This document shows positions 1-8,542 of a stretch of DNA of 64,000 nt, piece after piece (position 1 is the stretch's first letter; the number at the start of each line of letters is the position of its first letter). The stretch is from Bacillota bacterium. GTDB taxonomy: Bacteria > Bacillota > Clostridia > Christensenellales > Aristaeellaceae. The position numbers were made by a program, and so were the translations under genes. The stretch spans positions 1 to 64,000 of the forward strand of contig CAUJDI010000063.1 of the NCBI GenBank assembly GCA_963169565.1. Reading direction: 5' to 3'. The notes beneath the pieces were generated by a model. The model was not told the origin of the DNA and did no database searches. It saw nothing but the letters and a program-made list of their open reading frames with translations.

Positions 1-2
1 TT

Positions 3-86
3 GATCGCGTAGAGGTCAGCAGCGGTTACAAGATACAGATTCACTTTAAAGTCGCCTATGAGCAGTTTACTGAAAAGCCCGCATAA
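3..86 (+). CDS. C-terminal fragment of a protein truncated by the window edge, possibly a site-specific recombinase
   Basis: Frame 3 reads DRVEVSSGYKIQIHFKVAYEQFTEKPA*, similar in character to the C-terminal tail of large serine recombinases. Only 27 aa are visible. Confidence 0.4.
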   Translation, partial: DRVEVSSGYKIQIHFKVAYEQFTEKPA

Positions 87-173
87 AAAACCAAGAACCC
101 TTCCAAATGCGCATACCAGATATGACATTAATGAAAACAGAATAAAATTAATTAAATGTTAGCTGAATAAATT

Positions 174-202
174 AAAACCCCTTGATTTCTCAAGGGGTTT
201 TT
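174..202 (-). terminator. Rho-independent terminator downstream of tRNA-Val
   Basis: AACCCCTTGA-TTTC-TCAAGGGGTT hairpin flanked by A/T runs, directly after the tRNA 3' end on the minus strand. Confidence 0.8.
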
Positions 203-277
203 GGTGGTCTGTACTGGACTCGAACCAGTGACCCCATCGATGTGAACGATGTGCTCTACCAACTGAGCCAACAGACC
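202..277 (-). tRNA. tRNA-Val (anticodon CAC)
   Basis: Reverse complement GGTCTGTTGGCTCAGTTGGTAGAGCACATCGTTCACATCGATGGGGTCACTGGTTCGAGTCCAGTACAGACCACCA folds as a full cloverleaf: acceptor GGTCTGT/ACAGACC, anticodon loop TTCACAT, T-loop TTCGAGT, encoded CCA. Confidence 0.95.
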
Positions 278-313
278 TTACAGGTGAATAGTCGATTATT
301 CCTACCACCTGGT

Positions 314-336
314 TCTACCAACTGAGCCAACAGACC
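314..336 (-). repeat. Partial duplicate of the 5' part of tRNA-Val (23 bp identical to 255..277)
   Basis: tctaccaactgagccaacagacc occurs at both 255..277 and 314..336. Confidence 0.9.
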
Positions 337-450
337 GGAATACTGACGGATGCGGACAATACAATCATCATGCCTGTACGATCCAAATCGGCATGAAGAA
401 AATAGCACAACCGCTCTTTTCCGTCAAGCAGTCGGAAAAAAATGCCGCAT

Positions 451-478
451 TTGCTTAATCGAATGATTGATGTATAAT
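451..478 (+). promoter_or_regulatory. Sigma-A-like promoter for the DUF4956/VTC operon
   Basis: TTGCTT, 16-bp spacer, TATAAT, upstream of the ATG at 515 with GGAGG RBS. Confidence 0.6.
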
Positions 479-514
479 GGCCGTGTTATTTTGTGCAAAC
501 ACGGAGGGACAGGG

Positions 515-1222
515 ATGGGCATACTCGCGCAGATGGCAGATTCGAACCTGCAGGGGAAGACGGAAATAGCGCTGAGCGGCTGGTGGTCAGAGCAGTTTTC
601 CAAGTTTACACCGTTCAACGTGGTTCAGGTCATCGCCTTTGCTTTGATCGCAGGTATCATCGTATCGCTTGTCTACAGGAAAACATATCGGGGCGTGCTG
701 TTCAACCCCACTTTCGGAACGACGCTCATCCTTCTGACACTTGTCACCTCGCCTGTCGTCATGGCGATCGGATCCAACGTCGCGTTGTCCATGGGCATGG
801 TCGGCGCTCTATCCATCGTACGCTTCCGTACGGCGGTGAAGGATCCGATCGATACGGCCTATATGTTCTGGGCCATCACCATGGGAATTCTGATCGGTTC
901 TGGCTCCTATATCATCTCCCTCATCGTCGTTGCCTGCATCAGCGTCATCATGATCGGCCTGTCCTTTGTCCGGATGCGTACAAATGAGAACTATCTCCTG
1001 GTATTGCATTACGATCCCGCGGCGGAGCAGGAGATCGACGCGGAACTGCATCGCGGCGTACGTCATTACCGCGTGCGTAGCAAGACCATCACGCGGTCCG
1101 GCGCTGAGATGACCGTGGACCTCAGGCTGTCGCAGCGGGCGGACATCGTCAGCCATATGCTTGACATCGCCGGCGTGTATGACGCGACCCTTGTCGCCGT
1201 CCAAAACGAAACCGCAGTATAA
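515..1222 (+). CDS. DUF4956 domain-containing membrane protein
   Basis: Multi-TM protein with GALSIVRFRTAVKDPIDTAYMFWAI motif; adjacent to a VTC-domain gene. Start chosen by RBS. Confidence 0.8.
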   Translation: MGILAQMADSNLQGKTEIALSGWWSEQFSKFTPFNVVQVIAFALIAGIIVSLVYRKTYRGVLFNPTFGTTLILLTLVTSPVVMAIGSNVALSMGMVGALSIVRFRTAVKDPIDTAYMFWAITMGILIGSGSYIISLIVVACISVIMIGLSFVRMRTNENYLLVLHYDPAAEQEIDAELHRGVRHYRVRSKTITRSGAEMTVDLRLSQRADIVSHMLDIAGVYDATLVAVQNETAV

Positions 1223-1227
1223 CCGGA

Positions 1228-1929
1228 ATGCCGCAGCAAGTTCGCCACGAGCTGAAGTATTATATCAATCAGGGGCAATATGAGGTGCTGTCCGGGCTGC
1301 TGAGAAAAATACTCAGTAAGGATGAGCACACAGATGAGAACGGTGAATATTTCATCCGTTCCCTTTACTTTGATACAGTTTTTGACGACGCGCTGATGGA
1401 CAAGATCGCGGGTGTCGAGAACCGGAGCAAGTACCGCATCCGCATATACAACTGCTCTGATTCCCTCATCCGAATGGAGTGCAAGAGCAAGTACGGCAAT
1501 TATACTGCCAAACGAAGCGCGCTGATCAGCCGGGACCTGTGCGACCAACTGGTGGCCGGGGATCCTACCGGGCTTGAGAATACCTCCTCCGGCCTCCTGC
1601 GCGAAGTGTTCCGGGAAATGCGCCTGAATCTCCTGCATCCTGTCGTGATCGTCGACTACGTCAGGGAAGCATATCTGCATCCTGTGGAGGACATCCGGAT
1701 CACCTTCGACAAGCAGCTTCGCAGCGGGCTCTTCTCCCGCGACCTGTTCAACCCGAACCTGCCGACCGTTCCACCGCTCACACCGGATCAAATCATTCTT
1801 GAAGTGAAATTCAACCGTATGCTGCCGCCCTACATCAGCAATATCCTGAGCCTGGCGGCCGGCTGGTCCTCCAGAAGTGCGATCTCAAAGTACGTCCTGT
1901 GCAGGCGGTATGAAGGCAGGGAGTTTTAG
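1228..1929 (+). CDS. VTC domain-containing protein (polyphosphate polymerase-like)
   Basis: RHELKYYI...IRSLYFDT...KYRIRIYN...MECKSKYGN...ILEVKFNRMLPPYI motifs of the VTC family. Confidence 0.8.
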   Translation: MPQQVRHELKYYINQGQYEVLSGLLRKILSKDEHTDENGEYFIRSLYFDTVFDDALMDKIAGVENRSKYRIRIYNCSDSLIRMECKSKYGNYTAKRSALISRDLCDQLVAGDPTGLENTSSGLLREVFREMRLNLLHPVVIVDYVREAYLHPVEDIRITFDKQLRSGLFSRDLFNPNLPTVPPLTPDQIILEVKFNRMLPPYISNILSLAAGWSSRSAISKYVLCRRYEGREF

Positions 1930-2002
1930 CACCTCATGTGCTTGATTCGACATTGATCACTCCCCTTCCCATTGAAATGCAAACGACCAAGCGGAGAAGG
2001 CA

Positions 2003-3373
2003 TTGCTCAACAAGAACCAAACGCTCACCGGCCAGGCGGAACGCTTCGGCGTGAACGGTGAGGGGATCCTGAGGTACGAAGGCCAAGTCGTCTTCGTGCC
2101 TTTTGCCTTGCCTGGGGAAAGGATCACCTTTCGGGTACAAAAGGTGACCAAGACCCACGCCTTTGGAAAACTGCTTGATGTGCCGGACCCATCCCCGTCA
2201 AGGGTCGATCCGCCCTGCCCCTATTTTACGCGCTGCGGCGGCTGTTCCGTTCAGCATATGAATTATGATACACAGCTCCGATTCAAACGGGACGCTGTTT
2301 TTGACTGCCTGAGCCGAATCGGCAGCATCAGGCAGGAAGTCAATCCTGTCACCGGAATGGATGATCCCTGGCGATACAGAAATAAAACGGCAATGCCTGT
2401 CGCGAATACGCAAGACGGGCCCGCCGCGGGGTATTATGCGAGCAGGAGCCATCGGCTCGTTCCCGTTACATCATGCCTGATCGCCCATCCCTCCTCCGAC
2501 GCCGCGGCAGGCTGCGTCATCAGATGGATGAGGGAAAAAGACATCGCGGCATATGATGAGACAACCAACACCGGCCTGATCCGCCATATCATCACACGAA
2601 ACACAGGCAGCAATGAGGTGATGGCAACGCTGGCCGTCAACGGACAGAACATCCCATACCAAAAGGAACTCACTGACTCTCTCCGTCAGGCCCTGCCCAA
2701 TCTGGCCTCCCTGTGTGTCACCACGCAGGAAAACGGCGACAACGTCATCCTTGGCCAGGATTATTCCGTTCTTTATGGCAGCAGCACGCTTACTGAACGT
2801 ATCGCGGGCCTTGATTTTGAGCTCTCCCCCCTGTCTTTTTCTCAGGTCAACAGCGAGATCAGGGATCGGATGTACGCCTGGGTGCTGTCCGAGATCGGCG
2901 CGAAGAAAATCGGCTGCCTGATCGATCTGTACTGCGGGGCCGGCACCATCAGCCTGCTGTCGTCCAATAAAGCAGAAAGGGTGATCGGCATCGAGGTCTC
3001 GCCGCAGTCCGTCATTGACGCGCGGAGGAATGCCAGGCGCAACGGCATCGCAAACGCGGAGTTTCTTCACGGCCGGGCTGAGGACATCCTGCCCGATCTG
3101 GCTGGTTCCGGGATCCGCCCGGACGCCGTCATCCTTGACCCGCCAAGGAAAGGCGTGCATCCCGCAGTACTCAGCAGCATCGGGATTGTTTCCCCGGACA
3201 ACATCATCTACATCAGCTGTCAGCCGGCGACCCAGGCAAGGGACGCCGCAGCGCTGTTCGATCTTGGATACCGGATCACGGCGATCCAGCCGTTTGACAT
3301 GTTTCCCCAGACGTCAGAGATCGAGAACGTGATCACCTTCAGGCGCATCATCAAGGAGGCAAAGGATGGATAA
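2003..3373 (+). CDS. rlmD: 23S rRNA (uracil-5-)-methyltransferase, RlmD/RumA family
   Basis: N-terminal TRAM-like domain, CPYFTRCGGCSVQHM FeS motif, LYCGAGTISL, DPPRKGVHPAVL, YISCQPATQARD. Confidence 0.85.
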   Translation: MLNKNQTLTGQAERFGVNGEGILRYEGQVVFVPFALPGERITFRVQKVTKTHAFGKLLDVPDPSPSRVDPPCPYFTRCGGCSVQHMNYDTQLRFKRDAVFDCLSRIGSIRQEVNPVTGMDDPWRYRNKTAMPVANTQDGPAAGYYASRSHRLVPVTSCLIAHPSSDAAAGCVIRWMREKDIAAYDETTNTGLIRHIITRNTGSNEVMATLAVNGQNIPYQKELTDSLRQALPNLASLCVTTQENGDNVILGQDYSVLYGSSTLTERIAGLDFELSPLSFSQVNSEIRDRMYAWVLSEIGAKKIGCLIDLYCGAGTISLLSSNKAERVIGIEVSPQSVIDARRNARRNGIANAEFLHGRAEDILPDLAGSGIRPDAVILDPPRKGVHPAVLSSIGIVSPDNIIYISCQPATQARDAAALFDLGYRITAIQPFDMFPQTSEIENVITFRRIIKEAKDG

Positions 3374-4574
3374 AGCACTGGAGCGTTTCCTGCGCTACGC
3401 TCAGATAGATACGACCAGCGATGAAAATACCGGCACGATCCCAAGTTCACCGGGGCAATGGGATCTGGCGCGTCTGCTGCAGAATGAGCTGACAGAGCTC
3501 GGCATGCAGAAAGTCACGCTTGATCAGAACTGTTATCTTGCCGGAATGATCCCGGCCAACGCGGAAAACCAGCCGACCATCGCGTTGATCGCTCATCTGG
3601 ATACCGCTGACGCGGTTCCCGGGCGGGTGTTCAGGCCCCGCGTAGTCCGGTTTGAGGGCGAAGACCTGGTTTTGAACGATGAGTTGGGGATCCGCCTGTC
3701 CGCAAAGGATTTCCCGGCGCTGAACGGCTTCCTGGGCCAGGAACTGGCCGTGACGGACGGCACGACGGTGCTGGGCTCTGATGACAAGGCGGGGATCGCA
3801 GAAATCATGACCGCGTGTGAAACGCTCATTCAGCATCCTGAGATCAAGCACGGCGAGGTCTGGACCGTTTTCACGCCTGACGAGGAGATCGGCAGCGGCG
3901 CGGAACTGTTGGACCTTGACCTCATCAAGGCTGACTTCGGCTACACGCTGGACGGCGGCGCGCCTCATGAGATCGAGTACGAGAACTTCAACGCCGCCTC
4001 AGCCAGGGTGACCGTTCAGGGCCGAAACGTCCATCCGGGCTACGCAAAGGGCAAGATGGTCAACGCGATCAGACTGGCCATGCGCTTCCATGCCATGCTC
4101 CCAGCCATGGAGACCCCGGAGCTGACGGAAGGTTATGAAGGATTCTTTCACCTAAGGAAATTCTCCGGTACTGAGGAGCAGGCGGTACTGGACTACCTCA
4201 TCAGGGACCACAGCCATGACGGATTCATGGCCAGAAAAGCCGTGATGGAAAAGGCGGCCGATGTGCTGAATGCCGGCATCAACGATGGCAGGGTTTTGCT
4301 GACAATCACGGACAGTTACAGAAACATGAACGAAGTCATCATGAAAGCGCCTCACGTCCTGGAGCGCGCGGAAAAAGCGATCAGGGCCTGCGGGATGGTG
4401 CCAAAAGCCGTTCCGATCCGCGGTGGCACGGATGGCGCAAGGCTGTCTTTCAGGGGCCTTCCCTGTCCGAACCTGGGCACGGGCGGCATGAACTGGCACA
4501 GCGTATATGAATTCCTGCCTGTTGAATCACTGAGAAGAATGGCAGAGGTGATTGTGGAAATTGTCAGAGCTTAG
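3366..4574 (+). CDS. pepT: Peptidase T (tripeptide aminopeptidase)
   Basis: MDKALERFLRYAQIDTTSDENTGTIPSS; IALIAHLDTADA; VLGSDDKAGIAEI; FTPDEEIGSGAELLDL. Confidence 0.93.
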   Translation: MDKALERFLRYAQIDTTSDENTGTIPSSPGQWDLARLLQNELTELGMQKVTLDQNCYLAGMIPANAENQPTIALIAHLDTADAVPGRVFRPRVVRFEGEDLVLNDELGIRLSAKDFPALNGFLGQELAVTDGTTVLGSDDKAGIAEIMTACETLIQHPEIKHGEVWTVFTPDEEIGSGAELLDLDLIKADFGYTLDGGAPHEIEYENFNAASARVTVQGRNVHPGYAKGKMVNAIRLAMRFHAMLPAMETPELTEGYEGFFHLRKFSGTEEQAVLDYLIRDHSHDGFMARKAVMEKAADVLNAGINDGRVLLTITDSYRNMNEVIMKAPHVLERAEKAIRACGMVPKAVPIRGGTDGARLSFRGLPCPNLGTGGMNWHSVYEFLPVESLRRMAEVIVEIVRA

Positions 4575-5901
4575 CCTGTTCTCCCCGAAAGCCATCAGAA
4601 AACTGCTCATTCCGCTGATATTTGAGCAGTTTATGATGGTATTGGTCGGTGTGGCGGATACGATGCTGCTTTCCGGCATCAGCGAATCTGCTCTCTCCGC
4701 CTTTTCCCTCGTGGACAGCATCAACCAGCTGTTGATGCAGGTGTTCATGGCGTTCGGCGCGGGCGGTGCGATCATCGCGGCACAGTACCTGGGAAGCAGG
4801 GACCGCAAGGGAGCCGAAAACACGGCAAACCAGACCGTTCTGATGGTGCTGTCCATCTCGGTGTTCATCGCGGTTCCTGCCATCCTGCTGAATGGCCCGA
4901 TCCTGCGTCTGATCTACCCAAGGGTCAATGAGCGCATCATGGGGTATGCCAGGCAGTACTTCCTGCTGTCAGCGATCTCCTACCCCGCCCAGGCAATCTA
5001 CAACAGCGGCACAAGCATGCTGTACGCGCAGGGATACAGCAGGCTGTCCATGGTGACCTCCATCGCGATGAACACCATCAAGATCCTGCTGAATTTCGTC
5101 CTGATCAATGTTTACCATATGGAGATCCGCGGAGCAGGGATCGCCACGATCCTCTCCCGCCTGATCGGCGCGGTCATGGTCAGCTGGTTCCTGATGGATC
5201 AGCACGCGCCCATCCATTACACAAGGCCCTTCAAAGTCGCGTTCAACCGCAGCATGAACCGCCGGATTTTCGGCGTTGCCCTGCCAAGCGGGATGGAGAA
5301 CATCCTTTTTCTGATGTGCAAGCTGGTCATCGGCATCATGATCGCCGGTTTTTCCAGCACAATGATCGCGGCGAACGCGGCGTCCAACACCATTTCCACC
5401 TACATCAGCATCCCTGCCAACGCCATCAACCTGGCGACCATCACCATTGTCAGCCAATGCATCGGCGCAGGGCGCGAAGAAGAGGCAAAACGAGCGACTG
5501 TCAGGCTGCAGATCGCAACCCATGTGTCCCTGTTCATCATGGGAGCCCTGGTCGTTGCCTTCATCGATCCAATCGTCCGCATGCTCAAACTCAATCCCGA
5601 GGCCTATGCCTACACCCGGCAGATCTCCATCATCTACTGTCTGGTTTCCGTCTTCCTCTGGGCGCCGGCCTTCGGCCTTCCCAACAGCCTGAGGGCGGCG
5701 GGTGACAACCGCTATGTCATGTATGCGGCCGTTTTCAGCGTCGTGATCTTCCGTACCCTGGGCTCTTTCATTATGGGCAATCTTCTTGGATTTCAGATCC
5801 AGGGGATCTGGTACGCGATGTACCTTGATTGGGCTGTGAGGTCGACGTTCTTCCTCTGGCGGTTCAGAAGCGGGAAATGGCTCAAGCACCGCTTGGTATA
5901 A
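4552..5901 (+). CDS. MATE family efflux transporter
   Basis: 12-TM NorM/DinF-like protein (VGVADTMLLSGISESALSAFSLVDSINQLLMQVFMAFGAGGAIIAAQYLGSRD). Confidence 0.9.
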   Translation: MWKLSELSLFSPKAIRKLLIPLIFEQFMMVLVGVADTMLLSGISESALSAFSLVDSINQLLMQVFMAFGAGGAIIAAQYLGSRDRKGAENTANQTVLMVLSISVFIAVPAILLNGPILRLIYPRVNERIMGYARQYFLLSAISYPAQAIYNSGTSMLYAQGYSRLSMVTSIAMNTIKILLNFVLINVYHMEIRGAGIATILSRLIGAVMVSWFLMDQHAPIHYTRPFKVAFNRSMNRRIFGVALPSGMENILFLMCKLVIGIMIAGFSSTMIAANAASNTISTYISIPANAINLATITIVSQCIGAGREEEAKRATVRLQIATHVSLFIMGALVVAFIDPIVRMLKLNPEAYAYTRQISIIYCLVSVFLWAPAFGLPNSLRAAGDNRYVMYAAVFSVVIFRTLGSFIMGNLLGFQIQGIWYAMYLDWAVRSTFFLWRFRSGKWLKHRLV

Positions 5902-5905
5902 GCTA

Positions 5906-6826
5906 TTATCCCACAATGATCTGGTTCAGATCCTTGCTCAGTCCGGCACTTGCACTGCCGACAAGGCCAACCAGCAGATAGTTTTCGCTGAGCTTGTCGT
6001 AATACAGCTCGTTGAGGAAACGGAAGTTCTCCACCTTGCCGGTCGAACTGACGTGCATCCGCGGCCCGGTGCAGCGGTGGAGCGTATTGCCGATATAAAT
6101 ATGTTCATGATCCTTATAGGCGATGGGCAGGTCCTTTGCGATCAAATCGTTCACTTCTTCGGTCAGCTCCGGGATATCGATGCTGACCGGATGGTCGAAT
6201 CTCAGGAGAAAGCCGCGCCGGACGTCCCCGTGCGTATAACGTCCGACCCGCATCCGCATCAGAAAGTGTTCGGTCAGGTCCTCCGCGGTGTGCGCCATCC
6301 GGCGGTACTTGATGGAGGAAAAAACCGTGCTTGCAATATCCTTGGGTTCCGGTCCGAACAACGTCGGCCGGGATACGATGATCTCGTCCCCGATGCCGAT
6401 CAGAAGCTCTGCATTGATGTTCAGCAGAGGGAAGATCAGGTCAAAATGCTCAACGATCACCCTTTTCCCTTTGTCAAGCGCGGAAAGAACGGCCTCCGCC
6501 AGCTGGGGCAGGGGGGTGAAGGCTGATTCAAAGCGGGCATCCATGTGATAGGTATGCGCCTGGTAAAACCCTGCATCCTGAACGTCCAGCAGGGGCAGGG
6601 GGCGGACATTGACGCCGTTGTCGTCGTTTGTCAGTTCGACCCCGGGAAACATGCCTCGGATCAGAAGGCTTTTTCCTGATCCCGCGTCCCCTATGACACC
6701 GATGAGTTTATCCAGAGAGCTCAGATGATGCTGGGCAATCTCATGCCCGATCTGCATCATCCGAACGTATCCGCGCGGCGCAAAGTAGACGCTGTACAGG
6801 GGTTCCTGCCCAAGGATCTGATTCAT
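5906..6826 (-). CDS. P-loop protein with AlaRS/ThrRS second-additional-domain-like C-terminal half
   Basis: Walker A GDAGSGKS; C-terminal HTAEDLTEHFL...CTGPRMHVSSTGKVENFRF resembles the HxxxH...CxxxH...TG layout of the AlaRS SAD. Last gene of the glutamate mutase operon. Confidence 0.75.
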   Translation of the reverse strand: MNQILGQEPLYSVYFAPRGYVRMMQIGHEIAQHHLSSLDKLIGVIGDAGSGKSLLIRGMFPGVELTNDDNGVNVRPLPLLDVQDAGFYQAHTYHMDARFESAFTPLPQLAEAVLSALDKGKRVIVEHFDLIFPLLNINAELLIGIGDEIIVSRPTLFGPEPKDIASTVFSSIKYRRMAHTAEDLTEHFLMRMRVGRYTHGDVRRGFLLRFDHPVSIDIPELTEEVNDLIAKDLPIAYKDHEHIYIGNTLHRCTGPRMHVSSTGKVENFRFLNELYYDKLSENYLLVGLVGSASAGLSKDLNQIIVG

Positions 6827-6829
6827 CGG

Positions 6830-7162
6830 TTATCCCTCGGATCCCGGCACATCCACCTGAATGGACAGCAGGGGGGCGTGCTGCTGGGCGCCGTACACAT
6901 CGGTCTCGCCCAGGTCTCCCGAACAGATGGGCCGCACGATGGTCACCTTGATGGCATAGGCGGGCTCAAAATGGATGATGCCGATGATCCTGTCCGGCGT
7001 GATCCTGTAGAGCCTGCAGATCAGGTCCTCATTGATGACGTTCTCCCTGATGGCAAGCCTGTAGTTCTCCTCCGAACTGAACATGATGTCCAGCGTCAGC
7101 TCATAAGGGCCGGAGTTCTTGCTGCGGATGATGCTTGTGAGTTCGGTGATGTTCTTCTTCAC
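6830..7162 (-). CDS. DUF4387 domain-containing protein (AtuA-associated)
   Basis: Small protein (ELTSIIRSKNSGPYELTLDIMF...ITPDRIIGIIHFEPAYAIKVTIVRP) directly downstream of an AtuA-family gene. Confidence 0.8.
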   Translation of the reverse strand: MKKNITELTSIIRSKNSGPYELTLDIMFSSEENYRLAIRENVINEDLICRLYRITPDRIIGIIHFEPAYAIKVTIVRPICSGDLGETDVYGAQQHAPLLSIQVDVPGSEG

Positions 7163-7171
7163 GTTTCCACC

Positions 7172-8536
7172 TCAGACCTTCTCGATCGCCATTGGGAAAA
7201 GCGCGCAGGGGTCCTCTGTCTCAAGCAGATGATAAACGCTGAACACAAAGACCTCACCGGCATGGAAATCACTGGGTGAATATGGGAACGCAAGGTTGCC
7301 GGCCGTAGCTCTCCTGCCCTGATACCCATAGTGCAGCATCGTGGACCGAGCGGCCGCGCAGATGGTGTCGGCATGGGCCTGGGTATCAGAGACTGCTTCG
7401 ATGACAATGCCTATTTCGTGCCCTTCGACAACAGGATGGGGTTCCAGCGCACCCATGACGCCGTCCCGTCCGAAGACGTTGAACAGAAGCTTATACTCGA
7501 TCCCTGACGCAGAGAAATTGTCCCTGACCCGTTCGCGCACGCCTGCCGTTATTTCATCGATGCGGCTGAGCATCACGGGATCGCGCGCCCCGGCGATGGA
7601 TACAGTCCTGTATCCGATGCGTCTTGCCCCCTCGAGTTTGACGGTATAGGGGTCCGACGGGATGAAGCGGCTGCCACTGACGCGTGCGATGCGGTCTGTG
7701 ACCTGCTCAAACTTCGTGCCATAAAGGTCAAGATGCCCTCCGGGGCCTGGAAGGATATAGGGGTTGGTCTTTTCATAAAGGGTATGCGCCGCGACTGACA
7801 GGGTCGTGCATTTTCGGATGGGATTGAGCGGCTCCAGATCGAACGAATCACGGCGCAGATAGCCAAACATGCAGTCGGAACCGGATCCGGGGGTCGCCGC
7901 GATGGAGGCGCATTCCAGGATCTTTCCCATGTGAACCGCAAGGCCTCTGTCAAAACCAGCGCGCACAGCGGGGGCGGCAAACACCGCCGGGTCATAACAG
8001 CGGCCGGCAAGGACGACCTGTGCGCCTCCGTCCAGCGCGCGGATGATCGGTTCTATCCCCATCTGCGCGACGATGCTGACGGTTTCCTCAAGCGCTTGTT
8101 CTGTCAGTTCCGGAGCTGGTTCAAGGGGCTTCACCTTTCCCCTTTGCATCGCGTCCCTGACCCTGTCCTTCGGGATCTCCGCATGGATCACAGCAAGGGA
8201 GAAATGAAGGTCCTGCTCCCTGGCGATCTCCAGGATGATGTCCCGGCACCAGGCAAGGTGCCGGTCCCCTCCGCTGCCTCCGGCACTGCCGATCACAACG
8301 GGGATCCCCCTTGACATCCCGGCGGCCAGCATCAGTTCAAGATCGCGCTTCACAGCGCCGCGGTCGGTAAAGGATATCCCCGCGCCGAGGTAATAGGGGC
8401 CCGGATCGGTTGAGCCCGCGTCAACGGCGATCAGATGAGGGTTTCTGGCCAGCCCTTCCTGAAAAGAGGCAAGCGGAAAACCGTATCCGAGGATGGCGGT
8501 CGTCGAAAGGATCCTGTATTCATCCATTCGGTTCAT
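7172..8536 (-). CDS. Acyclic terpene utilization AtuA family protein (DUF1446)
   Basis: AVDAGSTDPGPYYLGAG...VVIGSAGGSGGDRHLAW...ILPGPGGHLDLYGTKFEQVTDR...SIAGARDPVML motifs. Confidence 0.88.
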   Translation of the reverse strand: MNRMDEYRILSTTAILGYGFPLASFQEGLARNPHLIAVDAGSTDPGPYYLGAGISFTDRGAVKRDLELMLAAGMSRGIPVVIGSAGGSGGDRHLAWCRDIILEIAREQDLHFSLAVIHAEIPKDRVRDAMQRGKVKPLEPAPELTEQALEETVSIVAQMGIEPIIRALDGGAQVVLAGRCYDPAVFAAPAVRAGFDRGLAVHMGKILECASIAATPGSGSDCMFGYLRRDSFDLEPLNPIRKCTTLSVAAHTLYEKTNPYILPGPGGHLDLYGTKFEQVTDRIARVSGSRFIPSDPYTVKLEGARRIGYRTVSIAGARDPVMLSRIDEITAGVRERVRDNFSASGIEYKLLFNVFGRDGVMGALEPHPVVEGHEIGIVIEAVSDTQAHADTICAAARSTMLHYGYQGRRATAGNLAFPYSPSDFHAGEVFVFSVYHLLETEDPCALFPMAIEKV

Positions 8537-8542
8537 TCCTCC

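Noticed and set aside
4969-5916. 315-aa minus-strand ORF opposite the MATE gene
   Set aside because: Antisense shadow with strongly biased D/G/H/Q composition.
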